Positions 16,086 to 25,650 of a stretch of 64,000 bases of DNA are shown one piece after another. Every line of letters begins with the position of its first letter. Position 1 is the stretch's first letter. The translations under genes were made by a program, and so were the position numbers. This DNA comes from JBFWVR01 sp050246635. Its GTDB lineage: Bacteria; Acidobacteriota; Vicinamibacteria; Vicinamibacterales; UBA2999. The notes below the pieces were generated by a model. That model saw only the letters and a program-made list of their open reading frames with translations. It was not told the origin of the DNA and did not search any database. Location: contig JBFWVR010000007.1 of the NCBI GenBank assembly GCA_050246635.1, forward strand, positions 1 through 64,000, in the 5' to 3' direction.

Positions 16086-17827
16086 CCTTCGGCCTGCTCT
16101 CGGCCGGGCAGCTCGCGCTGCTGGCGACGCTCACCGGCGGCGCGGTGCTCGTGATCTTCTTCCTGAAGGTCCGCCACCCGCGCATCGAGGTGCCGTCCCT
16201 GGTGCTCTGGCGGCGCGTGCTGGAGGACGAGCGACGCGACTCGCTGATCGAGCGGCTGCGTCGCATCCTCTCGTTGCTGCTCGCACTGGCCATCGCCCTG
16301 CTGCTCGCCTTCGCGCTCTCGGAGCCGCAGCGCTCCGGCCTGTCCGAAGGCCGCATCGCGCTCATCGTCGACAACTCCGCGACGATGGCGGCAGGGGCGG
16401 ATGGCGGGGGGACGCGATTGGAGCAGGCGCTGGAGGAGGCGCGAGGCATCGTCGACGGCGCCCCGGGTGCGCGGTTCCAGATCGCGGACACGGCCGGCAC
16501 GGTGCTCACGGCGCCTGGCCTCGATCGTCCCGCCGCACGGGAGGCGCTCGCCCGCATCCGCGCGCAGTTCACCGATCCGCGCCTGCCCTCGGTAGCCGAG
16601 GGCTACACGCCGACGGTGATCACCGATGGGCGCGGCGTGACGGTGCCCGAGGGCATGGCACGCGTGGCCATTCCCTCCGCGACCGGCAACGTCGGCATCA
16701 CCGCCTTCGAGATCCGCCCGTCTTCATCCAACCCGCAGGAGTCGCAGGCGTACCTCGCGATCGTCAACTTCGACCAGCGGCCGCAACAGGTGGCGATCAC
16801 CATCCGCGGCCGCGGGCAGGTCGTCGCGCGCCGCTCGGTGGAGCTCGCGGCCGGCAGCCGGCTCAACGACGTGTTCCCCATGCAGGACCTCGAGGCTGGG
16901 CCGGTCGAAGTCCGCCTCGAACACGACCCCGACGCCTTCACCCTGGACGATGTGGCGTATGGGTGGCTGGCGGATCGACGGCCAGTACGGGTGACGCTGG
17001 TGGGCGACCAGACGCCGGCGCTGGAACGCGTGCTCGCGACGAACCCGCGCCTCGACGCGTGGCGCATCGCCGCCATGGACTATCGACCGGGCATCGACAC
17101 GGACGTGCTGGTCTTCGACGGCGTGACGCCGACCGAGGCGCCAACGCGCCCGGCCCTGCTGTTCGGCGTCGAGGCGCGCCCCTGGCTCGAGTCCTCGGCG
17201 CCGGGTGAGATTCCAGAGGACGCGTTGCTGGTGGCATCGCCGCATGCCCTGATGGACGGCCTGCCGCTGGCGGACATCCGCGCGCGGCGTGCGCGGGCGT
17301 TCGCCGACGGCACGGGGACGCCCATCGCCACCATCGCGGGCCGTCCCGTGATCGCGGCCGGCCGCACGACGGCGCCCTGGATTGCCGTGGGCTTCCCGTT
17401 GGACCTGTCGAACCTCGTCGCGCAGCCGGCGTTCCCGATCTTCGTCAGCAACGCGATCAACTGGCTTGGCGAGGAGCCCGACCCGGTGGCCGCGCATCTC
17501 GGGCTCGTCCACCTCACCGCGGCCGACGCGCGCATCATCAGCCCCGAAGGCGACGTGGTGCCCGCGCTCAGCGGCCCGTCCGGCACGGAGTTCCTCGCGG
17601 ACCACCCTGGCATCTACTTCGCCGAGCACGGCGGCGGACGCCAGGCGATTGCGGTGAACCTCGCCAACGCCACGGTCTCGACCCGCGCGTCTGCCACGCC
17701 GGACGGCAACGAGTCGGACGTGCTGCCAAACGGCGGGCACTCGCCGCTCTGGGTGACGCTGGGCGCGCTGGCCCTCTTCCTGCTGGTCCTCGAGTGGTGG
17801 ACCTGGCAGCGGCGGATCACGGTGTGA
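16082..17827 (+). CDS. BatA-like membrane protein with degenerate VWA domain
   Basis: The 581-residue protein has the BatA N-terminal domain: two membrane helices (about 8-28 and 64-82) separated by HPRIEVPSLVLWRRVLED. A VWA-like domain begins with IVDNSATMAA, a DxSxT rather than DxSxS metal motif, so metal binding may be weakened. A long beta-rich periplasmic part and a final helix (LWVTLGALALFLLVLEWW) follow. Its start overlaps the DUF58 stop (ATGA) and its stop overlaps the next ATG. It is probably the membrane platform on which the MoxR ATPase acts. Confidence 0.88.
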   Translation: MTFGLLSAGQLALLATLTGGAVLVIFFLKVRHPRIEVPSLVLWRRVLEDERRDSLIERLRRILSLLLALAIALLLAFALSEPQRSGLSEGRIALIVDNSATMAAGADGGGTRLEQALEEARGIVDGAPGARFQIADTAGTVLTAPGLDRPAAREALARIRAQFTDPRLPSVAEGYTPTVITDGRGVTVPEGMARVAIPSATGNVGITAFEIRPSSSNPQESQAYLAIVNFDQRPQQVAITIRGRGQVVARRSVELAAGSRLNDVFPMQDLEAGPVEVRLEHDPDAFTLDDVAYGWLADRRPVRVTLVGDQTPALERVLATNPRLDAWRIAAMDYRPGIDTDVLVFDGVTPTEAPTRPALLFGVEARPWLESSAPGEIPEDALLVASPHALMDGLPLADIRARRARAFADGTGTPIATIAGRPVIAAGRTTAPWIAVGFPLDLSNLVAQPAFPIFVSNAINWLGEEPDPVAAHLGLVHLTAADARIISPEGDVVPALSGPSGTEFLADHPGIYFAEHGGGRQAIAVNLANATVSTRASATPDGNESDVLPNGGHSPLWVTLGALALFLLVLEWWTWQRRITV

Positions 17828-20403
17828 TGGGCGGGCTGGCATTCGAGGCGCCGTTCTGGCTGTGGCTGGCCGTGGCCGCGCCCGTCTTCATCTGGTGGGC
17901 GGCGCGTGACACGCTCACGAACTTCCCGCCTCGCCAGCGCCGGCTGCAGGTGGCGGCTCGCGTGGTGCTCGTGTTCCTCGTGGCGCTCGCGCTGGCCCGA
18001 CCGGTGTGGAATGCCGAGAGCCGCGAGGTGTCGGTCGTCTACGCCGTGGACGTCTCGAACAGCGTGTCGCCGTACGAGATCGAACGGGCGGCGCAGTGGA
18101 TCGAGGACGCCCAGGCCTCCGCGGCCCCCGACCACTCCGCCATCGTCGCGTTCGCGGGCGACGTCGCGGTGCTCGACAGCCCCGAGGCGCTGCGCCGGAT
18201 TGCCGCCGGCGTCGAGGACGCGCCGGTGGTCGACCGCGCGTCGACGCGGCTGGCGGTGGCCCTGGACTCGGCGCGGCGCGTCTTCGCGCCCGGCCACGTG
18301 CGCCGCCTGGTGCTGCTCGGGGACGGCTACGGCGACAACGGGGCGCTGCCCGCCGCGCTGACCGCCCTGCGCGCCGACGGCGTGCTCGTGGACACGGTGC
18401 CGCTCGCGCCACGGGAGCTCGGCGACACATGGGTGGACGCCGTGCACGCGCCTGAACGCGTCACCGCCGGCGAGGCCTTCCCTGTCGACATCGTCCTTGC
18501 CAGCCAGGCGGACCGGACCGGCACGGTGGAACTGCGGCATCGCGGGGCCGTGCTGGCGAGTGCCCCGGTGGAGCTCACGGCCGGCCAGGACACGGTCCGA
18601 CTCGAGGCGACGCTGGACGATCCCGGTCCCGCCATCCTCGAAGCCGTGCTGTCCGCGGACGATGACCCGGTGGCGGCGAACAACGTGAGCCGGATTGGCG
18701 TGATTGCCGCGAACCGGCCGACGGTGCTGTACGTGGAAGGCCGTGCGGCGAGCGCCCGCTACCTGCGCAACGCGCTCGACAACGGGGGCCTGCGGGTGGC
18801 GACGGCGTCACCGGGCCAGATGGCGTCGGTCGTGCCGGCACTCGACTCATTCGACGCGGTGATCCTGAGCGACGTCGAGGCGAGCGCGCTCGAGCCGGAG
18901 GTGATGGCGGCGCTCGAGTCGTGGGTGAAGGACGCCGGCGGCGGCCTCATCATGGCGGGCGGCGAGGCCGTCTACGGCGACGCGGGCTACAAGGACAGCG
19001 TGCTCGAACGCGCATTGCCCGTGACCTTCGACGTGAAGGAGCCGCCCGACGAGGTCGCGGTGGTGCTGGCACTCGACCGCTCCTGGAGCATGGTCGGGCA
19101 GACCATCGAGCTCGCCAAGGAGGCGTCGAAGGCGGCCGTGGACGTGCTGAAGGACGAGCACCTCATCGGCGTCATCACGTTCAACCACGACTGGCAGTGG
19201 CAGGTGAACCTGCAGCGCGCCGAGAACCGCGTCGCGATCAAGGACCAGATCTCACGGATCGAGCCGAGCGGGCACACGGTGATCTTCCCCGCGCTCGAGC
19301 AGGCCTACCTGGCGCTCCGCGGGGTGACGGCAAAGACCCGGCACGTGATCCTGCTGTCGGACGGACGGACCTACGAGGACGCCTACGAGGGGCTCGTCAC
19401 GGACATGGCGCGTCAGCGCATCACGGTCTCGACGGTGGCTGTCGGGCCCGACGCGGACCGCGACCTGCTCGGCAACATCGCCACGTGGGGCCACGGGCGG
19501 TCCTACGCCTTCACCGACGCGCGTGAGGTGCCGCAGATCTTCGTCCAGGAGACCGAGCGGGTCGTCCGTCGCTCCCTGGAGGAAGAGGAGACACGGGTCG
19601 TGGTGCGCGACCCGTCCGTCATCTTCAACGGCGTGCCGATGGAGACGGCGCCGCCGATCCTCGGATACACGCGGACGCGCGCGCGCGACAACGCGGAGGT
19701 GCTGCTTGCGACGGCGAGCGGCGACCCCCTGCTCGCGCGGTGGCAGTACGGCCTGGGCCGCACCGCGCTCTTCGCCTCGGACGTGAAGGATCGGTGGTCC
19801 GCGGAGTGGCTGACGTGGGACGGCTACGGCGCGTTCTGGACGCGACTCGTGCGCGACACGATGCGGCGCACGCCGCCGGACGGCGGGCTGCGGCTCACGC
19901 GGGTGGCCACGCTCGGCGGGCGGACGAAGGCGCATGCGGTCTTCGAGGCGCGCGACCCGGCGGGGCGGTACCAGACGCTGACCAACCCGAAGATCGAGCT
20001 GACCTATGGCGCCGGCGTGACGCCGTTCCCGCTGGTGCAGACGGCCCCGGGTCGCTACGAGGCGGAGCTGCCCCTCGAGGCCGGACGGGATTATCTTGCG
20101 CACGTCGTGCTCGGCAACGGACTGCCGCTTGCCGCCGGGCTGCCGGTGGACGCGCTGCTGCTCGACCCGGGCGCAGACGACCTGCGGCTGCGTCCGGCGA
20201 ATGTCGAGACGCTGGCGGAGATCAGCCGGCAGACGGGCGGGCGGTTCTCGCCGGAGCCTGGCGCTGTCGGCGCGCGCGATGCCGCGCCGGTGCACGCGCC
20301 CAGCGCGCTGTGGCCGTGGTTCGTGGCGCTGGCGATCCTGCTGTTCCTCGGCGACCTGCTGCTGCGGCGGGTCAGAATCTGGGAAGAGCCGGAGACGGCT
20401 TGA
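17827..20403 (+). CDS. Large membrane protein with two VWA domains (MoxR-operon type)
   Basis: The 858-residue protein has two N-terminal helices (FWLWLAVAAPVFIWW and VVLVFLVALALARP), a first VWA domain with VDVSNSVS, a central glutamine-amidotransferase-like domain (GRAASARYLRNALDNGGL to GGGLIMAGG), a second VWA domain with LDRSWSM and SDGRTYED, and a final membrane helix near the C-terminus (LWPWFVALAILLFLGDLLL). It resembles the large VWA/GATase-like proteins that close MoxR-DUF58-BatA operons. ATG 17827 shares a base with the preceding TGA. A REP-like palindrome follows five bases after its stop. Confidence 0.9.
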   Translation: MGGLAFEAPFWLWLAVAAPVFIWWAARDTLTNFPPRQRRLQVAARVVLVFLVALALARPVWNAESREVSVVYAVDVSNSVSPYEIERAAQWIEDAQASAAPDHSAIVAFAGDVAVLDSPEALRRIAAGVEDAPVVDRASTRLAVALDSARRVFAPGHVRRLVLLGDGYGDNGALPAALTALRADGVLVDTVPLAPRELGDTWVDAVHAPERVTAGEAFPVDIVLASQADRTGTVELRHRGAVLASAPVELTAGQDTVRLEATLDDPGPAILEAVLSADDDPVAANNVSRIGVIAANRPTVLYVEGRAASARYLRNALDNGGLRVATASPGQMASVVPALDSFDAVILSDVEASALEPEVMAALESWVKDAGGGLIMAGGEAVYGDAGYKDSVLERALPVTFDVKEPPDEVAVVLALDRSWSMVGQTIELAKEASKAAVDVLKDEHLIGVITFNHDWQWQVNLQRAENRVAIKDQISRIEPSGHTVIFPALEQAYLALRGVTAKTRHVILLSDGRTYEDAYEGLVTDMARQRITVSTVAVGPDADRDLLGNIATWGHGRSYAFTDAREVPQIFVQETERVVRRSLEEEETRVVVRDPSVIFNGVPMETAPPILGYTRTRARDNAEVLLATASGDPLLARWQYGLGRTALFASDVKDRWSAEWLTWDGYGAFWTRLVRDTMRRTPPDGGLRLTRVATLGGRTKAHAVFEARDPAGRYQTLTNPKIELTYGAGVTPFPLVQTAPGRYEAELPLEAGRDYLAHVVLGNGLPLAAGLPVDALLLDPGADDLRLRPANVETLAEISRQTGGRFSPEPGAVGARDAAPVHAPSALWPWFVALAILLFLGDLLLRRVRIWEEPETA

Positions 20404-20408
20404 TTGCG

Positions 20409-20431
20409 GAAATGGGGACAGTCCCCATTTC
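20409..20431. repeat. REP-like palindrome GGGGACAGTCCCC
   Basis: GAAATGGGGAC-a-GTCCCCATTTC is a perfect 11-bp inverted repeat starting five bases after a stop codon. Similar copies occur at 26940-26968 and twice at 33034-33100. Such palindromes are widespread in bacteria and are often REP elements mobilised by IS200-like RAYT transposases; none is encoded here. It may also help terminate transcription. Confidence 0.8.
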
Positions 20432-20497
20432 TCACCTCTCCCTGGGTTAAGCTGATCTCATCCCCGGGCACTGCCAGCGCCGGACAGGGAGCGACGG

Positions 20498-22429
20498 ATG
20501 ATCTCGATCGCATCGCGGACCGGGCGCGCGTGCGGGCTCGCGGCGGCCGCGCTCGTCCTGGGCTGGTGGGTCTCACCCACGTCGGCACAGGGCGGCGGCG
20601 AGGCCCGGCCCGCGGAGCAGCAGCCGGCCGCGCCTCCAGCCGGACAGCAACCCGCCCCCGACCAGCCCACGCCCATCTTCCGCGCCGGCGTCGAGCTCGT
20701 GCGCGTGGACGTCAGCGTGCGCGACGGCCGCGGCCATCCCATCCCCGACCTCACCGCAGACGACTTCATCGTCAAGGAAGACGGCATCGTCCAGGACGTC
20801 GTGACGGCCGACTTCGTCCGGCTCGACGGGGAACGCAAGTCGGATCTCGAGGAGTCGATGGAGATCCGCTCGGCCGAGCACGCGCGGCTCGAGGCGCAGC
20901 GCGAGGACGTCCGGGTCTTCGCGATCTTCCTGGACGACTATCACATCGAGAAGTCGCCCCGCATCACGCTGCCGCTCCGCGACGCGCTCGTGCACTTCGT
21001 GGACCAGTTCAAGCCGAACGACCTGGTGACGGTGATGGACCCGCTCACGCCGCTCGACGCGCTCGAGTGGACGCGCTCCATCCCCGAGCTCGAGGCCCGC
21101 ATGCGCGAGTTCGAGGGCCGCAAGGGGGAGCTGTTCCCCGTGCGCAGCGTGCTCGAAGAGGCGCAGCTCCGCGGCAACACCACACGCATCCGGGCGGAGG
21201 TCACGCTCTCGGCGCTCGAGGCGCTCGCCACCCACCTCGGCGGCCTGCGTGAAGGCCGCAAGTCGATCCTGTTCGTCAGCGAGGGACCGCCGACCGGACA
21301 GCCGGGCAGCCTCGTGGACCTGCAGCTCGACAAGGTGATCGAGGCCGCCAACCGCGGCAACGTCACCATCAACGTGTTCGACCCGCGGCCGCTCGGCCTG
21401 AGCCCGATGGGGGGCAACCACGCGACGTTCCGGCTGACCAACGAGACCGGCGGCCGCGCGATCGTCAACACGAACAAGCCGGAGGAGAACCTCGACAACG
21501 TCATCACCGACGCCAGCGCCTACTACCTCGTGGGCTATTCGCCGGACCGGCTGCTGACGGACGGCAAGTTCCACAAGATCGAGGTCGAGGTGAAGCGCCG
21601 TGGTGCGCATGTCACGTCTCGGCAGGGCTACTGGGCGCCGTCGCTGACCGAGATGGAAGCCGCGGCAAAGGCGGCCAGCAAGCCGGAGGTGCCGGGCCTC
21701 AACAACGCGATGGCCGACCTCGTCGTGCCCGCGAGCGGCGACCTTGCGGACGTCTGGGTGGGCTCCTCGCGCGGCGTGGACGGCAAGACGGCGCTGACGG
21801 TCTCGTGGGAGCCGACGGTGCCGGAGGGACGGCCGGACGCGACACCCGCGACCACCCTCGAGGTCGAGCCGCTCACGCAGGAGGACGGGAAGGCCCTGGC
21901 GGAGGCGAAGGACATCCCGAAGAGCGAGGGGGCCTCACGCGCGTCGGCCGCGACCACGTTCGAGCTTGCGCCTGGTCCCATCCAGCTGCGGTTCACGGTG
22001 AAGGGCGCGGAAGGACAGACGCTCGACAGCTGGGCCACGCCGTCAACGGTGCCTGACCTGGCGGAGGGCGAGTTGACGTTCGCCACGCCTCGGTTCCTGC
22101 GGGCGCGGTCGCCATACGAGTTCCGGCAGATCCGGACCAACCCCGAGTCCACCCCCACGGCCGCGCGGCAGTTCACGCGCACCGATCGTGTGCTGGTGGA
22201 CCTCCAGGTTTACGGCGCCGCCGCCGGGCAGGCCACACTCACCGCCGAGCTGCTCAACCAGGCCGGGGACAAACTCGCGGACCTCAGCGTGCCCGCCGTG
22301 GCGAACGGACACGCCCGGTTCGAGATCCCCATCCAGAATCTCGCGCCCAGCACCTACGTGTTGCGCGTGAGGGCGGAGGCTGGTGAGCAGACGGCGCGAC
22401 ACCTGGAAGCGTTCAGGGTGGCGGGATAG
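20498..22429 (+). CDS. Secreted VWFA-related protein, TIGR03436 type
   Basis: The 643-residue protein has a signal peptide (cleavage near TSAQG), a Pro/Gln-rich linker, and the acidobacterial VWFA-related domain: FRAGVELVRVDVSVRDGRG, DFIVKEDGIVQ, then VFAIFLDDYHIE, SILFVSEG and SAYYLVGYSP near 340. This family is strongly expanded in Acidobacteriota and of unknown function; it is presumed to act in the periplasm or outside. It follows the MoxR-VWA operon by 94 bp, which includes a REP-like palindrome, so it may have its own promoter. Confidence 0.92.
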   Translation: MISIASRTGRACGLAAAALVLGWWVSPTSAQGGGEARPAEQQPAAPPAGQQPAPDQPTPIFRAGVELVRVDVSVRDGRGHPIPDLTADDFIVKEDGIVQDVVTADFVRLDGERKSDLEESMEIRSAEHARLEAQREDVRVFAIFLDDYHIEKSPRITLPLRDALVHFVDQFKPNDLVTVMDPLTPLDALEWTRSIPELEARMREFEGRKGELFPVRSVLEEAQLRGNTTRIRAEVTLSALEALATHLGGLREGRKSILFVSEGPPTGQPGSLVDLQLDKVIEAANRGNVTINVFDPRPLGLSPMGGNHATFRLTNETGGRAIVNTNKPEENLDNVITDASAYYLVGYSPDRLLTDGKFHKIEVEVKRRGAHVTSRQGYWAPSLTEMEAAAKAASKPEVPGLNNAMADLVVPASGDLADVWVGSSRGVDGKTALTVSWEPTVPEGRPDATPATTLEVEPLTQEDGKALAEAKDIPKSEGASRASAATTFELAPGPIQLRFTVKGAEGQTLDSWATPSTVPDLAEGELTFATPRFLRARSPYEFRQIRTNPESTPTAARQFTRTDRVLVDLQVYGAAAGQATLTAELLNQAGDKLADLSVPAVANGHARFEIPIQNLAPSTYVLRVRAEAGEQTARHLEAFRVAG

Positions 22430-22450
22430 CGAGAGCGAAATGCGGCCACT

Positions 22451-22788
22451 GAGACACGGAGACACAGAGGCACGGAGGGATCTCGGTGCTCTCGCGCTGC
22501 TCTACGGCGGCGCCCGCGCCGCGTAGCGGCGCGCGGAGGGAGGACGAACGGAGCGTGGGAGCAAGAGACTGGGCCACCGACAGTGGTCTCTTGCTCTCAC
22601 GCTCCGTCCGTCCTCCCAACGCCCCCTCCGGGGGCATGCGCCGCCCTGACTGATCACCAACGTTCCGCGGCTGGTCTCGGGTGCCCCCGTGCCGCGCTGT
22701 GCCCGCCTTCCTTCAGAGCCCTCGGTGTCTCCGCCCCTCCGTGCCTCCGTGCCTCCGTGCCTCCGTGCCTCCGTGCCTCCGTGCCTGC
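22451..22788. repeat. Nested inverted-repeat element, second copy of the GACACGGA-flanked design
   Basis: The 450-bp gap 22430-22879 has no gene. A short GAGACACGGA array (22451-22479) and an opposite CCTCCGTG array of about eight units (22723-22788) flank a near-perfect 32-bp inverted repeat (22538-22569 with 22586-22617, about two mismatches, 16-nt loop), a CTACG...CGTAG GC-rich hairpin (about 22502-22527) and CCCCCTCCGGGGG. The layout matches 12356-12686 although the core sequence differs. A potential GTG start for the next gene lies downstream at 22880. Confidence 0.85.
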
Positions 22789-22879
22789 ATTTTGTCGTCT
22801 GTCCGTGTCTCATCCGTCACGAGCTAGACTAGCCCCGTGCGCTCGGCTCGCCCGGGCGCCGGGATCGAGGAGGTCATCC

Positions 22880-24313
22880 GTGCAGGTCAGCAGGATCCGG
22901 TTTGCCGGCGCCGTGGGCGCCATGATCGTGGTGGCGGCGCTGTCGGCCGGGGCGCAGCGGCCGCAGTTGTCCGATGCCGTCCGGGCATTCGTGTCGGTCG
23001 ACGCGCCGGTGGTGGCACTCACCAACGTACGTGTCATCGACGGCACCGGCGCGGCGCCGCGCGAGGGACAGACCGTCGTCATCACGGGCGACACAATCAC
23101 CGCCATCGGTGATGCCGCCAGCACACCGCCACCCGCGGGCGCCCACGTCATCGACCTCGCCGGCAAGACGGTCATCCCCGGTCTCGTCATGGTGCACGAG
23201 CACCTCTACTACCCGACCGGCCCCGGCGTATACGGCCAGCTTGGCCTCAGCTTCAGCCGCCTCTACCTCGCCGGCGGCGTGACGACGATGAGGACGGGCG
23301 GGAACATGAACGGTTACATGGACTTCAACCTGGTGAAGCGGATCGACGCCGGCCTGCTCCCGGGCCCATCCATCGACGCCACCGCACCGTACGTCAACGG
23401 CCCCAACAACTTCCTGCAGCTCAACACGCTGAAGGACGCCGCCGACGCGACGCGCCAGGTGAACTACTGGACCGACATGGGCGCGACGTCGTTCAAGGCC
23501 TACATGCAGATCACCCGCGACGAGCTCGGCGCGGTGACGAAGGCCGCGCACGCGCGTGGCATCAAGGTGACCGGCCACCTCTGCTCGGTCACCTACTCCG
23601 AGGCCGCCGACCTCGGCATCGACGACCTCGAGCATGGTTTCTTCGCGTCCACCGACTTCGTCGCCGACAAGAAGCCGGACGAGTGCCCGGGCCAGGGTGC
23701 GGGCCAGCGCACGATCGCCGATCTCGATCCGGAAGGCGCACCGTTCCAGGCCCTCGTCCGGAAGCTCATCGAGAAGAACGTCGCGGTCACGTCCACGCTG
23801 ACCGTCTTCGAGACCTTCACCCCCGGCCGGCCGCTGCCCCCGGGGATCGACATGCTCGAGCCGCAGCTCAAGGAGCAGTACCTCCAGAACTATGCGCGGG
23901 TGCAGAAGTCGGACGACTCGGTCTACACGAAGCTCTTCCCGAAGGCGATGATGCTCGAGCGCGCCTTCGCTCGTGCCGGCGGACTGCTGATTGCGGGCAC
24001 CGACCCGACGGGCGGCGGCGGCGTGATCCCGGGCTACTCGAACCAGCGGCAGGTGGAGCTGCTCGTCGAGGCGGGCTTCACGCCGATGGAGGCCATCAAG
24101 ATTGCGACGTCGAACGGCGCGAAGTACATGGGACGCGAGAAGCGGGTCGGCACCCTCGCGAAGGGCATGCAGGCCGACCTCATCGTCATCAACGGCAATC
24201 CCGCCGCCGACATCGCCGACATCCGGAAGGTCGAGACCGTCTTCCGCCAGGGCGTCGGCTACGATCCGGCGAAGCTGATCGCGTCGGTCAAGGGCAAGGT
24301 CGGGCTGTGGTGA
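22880..24313 (+). CDS. Exported amidohydrolase (imidazolonepropionase/prolidase-like)
   Basis: The 477-residue protein has a signal peptide (IVVAALSAGAQ) and an amidohydrolase-superfamily TIM barrel: the HEH metal pair (106-108), the lysine of SFKAYM that is carbamylated in relatives, then histidines in TGHLC and LEHGF, and the catalytic aspartate in AGTDPTG. A final beta-sandwich closes with GTLAKGMQADLIVINGNP. It should hydrolyse a C-N bond in a cyclic amide or dipeptide-like substrate in the periplasm. The GTG at 22880 has an AGGAGG site seven bases upstream; earlier in-frame starts would run through repeat DNA. Confidence 0.88.
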   Translation: MQVSRIRFAGAVGAMIVVAALSAGAQRPQLSDAVRAFVSVDAPVVALTNVRVIDGTGAAPREGQTVVITGDTITAIGDAASTPPPAGAHVIDLAGKTVIPGLVMVHEHLYYPTGPGVYGQLGLSFSRLYLAGGVTTMRTGGNMNGYMDFNLVKRIDAGLLPGPSIDATAPYVNGPNNFLQLNTLKDAADATRQVNYWTDMGATSFKAYMQITRDELGAVTKAAHARGIKVTGHLCSVTYSEAADLGIDDLEHGFFASTDFVADKKPDECPGQGAGQRTIADLDPEGAPFQALVRKLIEKNVAVTSTLTVFETFTPGRPLPPGIDMLEPQLKEQYLQNYARVQKSDDSVYTKLFPKAMMLERAFARAGGLLIAGTDPTGGGGVIPGYSNQRQVELLVEAGFTPMEAIKIATSNGAKYMGREKRVGTLAKGMQADLIVINGNPAADIADIRKVETVFRQGVGYDPAKLIASVKGKVGLW

Positions 24314-24333
24314 CGCGCGGTCGCAGGTCAACG

Positions 24334-25650
24334 ATGTCCTCCCTTCGCCTGCTGTTGCCGTTCGCCATCATCATGTCCATCGCCACGCCAGGCACGTCCG
24401 GCGCCAGCCAGCCGGCGCCGCTATCGCCCCAGGAACAAGCCGTCGCGCGCGCCGTCGACGCGCGAACGGATGAAGCCATCGCGCTGCTCGAGAAGGCCGT
24501 CAACATCAACAGCGGCACGCAGAACCTTGCCGGCGTACGCGAGGTGGGCGCGCTGTTCAGGGCGGAATTCGACAAGCTCGGCTTCCAGACGCGCTGGGTT
24601 GACGGCTCGAGCTGGGAGCGCGCCGGGCATCTCGTGGCCGAACACGCCGGTCCCGGTCCGAAGATCCTGCTCGTCGGCCACCTCGACACGGTCTTCGAGC
24701 CCGACAGCCCGTTCCAGCGCTTCACGCGGCAGGGCGACAAGGCCAGCGGACCCGGCGTCATCGACATGAAGGGCGGCGACACCGTCATGGTGCTCGCGCT
24801 CTCGGCCCTCAAGGACGCCGGGCTCCTCGATCGCCTCAACATCACCGTGGTCATGACGGGCGACGAGGAGAACTCCGGGCGTCCGCTCTCGGCCGCGCGC
24901 AAGGCGCTTCGGGACGCCGCCGAGGGCACGCGCGCGGTGATCGGCTTCGAGGACGGCGACGGCAACCCGAAGACCGTCGTCATCGGACGGCGGGGTACGA
25001 CGGGGTGGGAGCTGACGGTGAAGGGGACGCCGGCACACTCGTCGCAAATCTTCAAGCCGGAGATCGGCGCCGGCGCGATCTACGAAGCTGCGCGCATCCT
25101 CAACGAGTTCCGTGTCCAGCTCGAGGGCAAACCCAATCTCACCTTCAACCCCGGCGCCATCGTCGGGGGCACGTCCGCGGAGCTCGACCCGGTCGACTCG
25201 CGGGGCACGGCCTTCGGCAAGTCGAACGTCGTCGCCGAGCATGCCACGGTTATCGGCGACCTGCGCGCGCTGACGCCACAGCAGTTCGCCGACGCGCGCA
25301 AGACGATGGAGGCGATCGTGGCGGCGTCGCTGCCGGGCACGAGCGCCACGATCGAGTTCGACGAGGGCTATCCCCCGCTGGCCCCGACACCGGGGAATCG
25401 CGAGCTGCTGTCGATGTACAACGAGGCCAGCCAGGCACTGGGATTCGGGCCGGTCGAGGCGGTCAATCCCGACAACGCCGGTGCGGCGGACGTCTCGTTT
25501 GTGGCGGATGAGAGCCGGATGATCATCGACGGGGTCGGCCTGATGGGAACCGGCGGACACACGGTGGACGAGACCGCTGACCTCGCGACGCTGCCGATGC
25601 AGGCCAAGCGTGCGGCAATCGTCCTGCTCCGCCTGTCAGGGATGCGGTGA
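24334..25650 (+). CDS. Exported M20-family metallopeptidase
   Basis: The 438-residue zinc peptidase has a signal peptide (cleavage around GASQP), the GHLDTV motif (H116, D118 as base), D144 bridging the two metals (GVIDMKGG), E178/E179 (GDEENSG) and a late histidine in GTGGHTVDE. A dimerisation domain sits in the middle. M20 enzymes such as carboxypeptidase G2 remove C-terminal glutamate or other residues. It lies 20 nt after the amidohydrolase and its TGA overlaps the ATG of the next gene, so the three form an operon for breaking down amide-linked nutrients. Confidence 0.92.
   Translation: MSSLRLLLPFAIIMSIATPGTSGASQPAPLSPQEQAVARAVDARTDEAIALLEKAVNINSGTQNLAGVREVGALFRAEFDKLGFQTRWVDGSSWERAGHLVAEHAGPGPKILLVGHLDTVFEPDSPFQRFTRQGDKASGPGVIDMKGGDTVMVLALSALKDAGLLDRLNITVVMTGDEENSGRPLSAARKALRDAAEGTRAVIGFEDGDGNPKTVVIGRRGTTGWELTVKGTPAHSSQIFKPEIGAGAIYEAARILNEFRVQLEGKPNLTFNPGAIVGGTSAELDPVDSRGTAFGKSNVVAEHATVIGDLRALTPQQFADARKTMEAIVAASLPGTSATIEFDEGYPPLAPTPGNRELLSMYNEASQALGFGPVEAVNPDNAGAADVSFVADESRMIIDGVGLMGTGGHTVDETADLATLPMQAKRAAIVLLRLSGMR

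Noticed and set aside
22583..22879. Longer N-terminus for the amidohydrolase
   Set aside because: The extra 99 residues would be encoded by the hairpin arm and CCTCCGTG array; a good ribosome-binding site and a signal peptide support the GTG at 22880.
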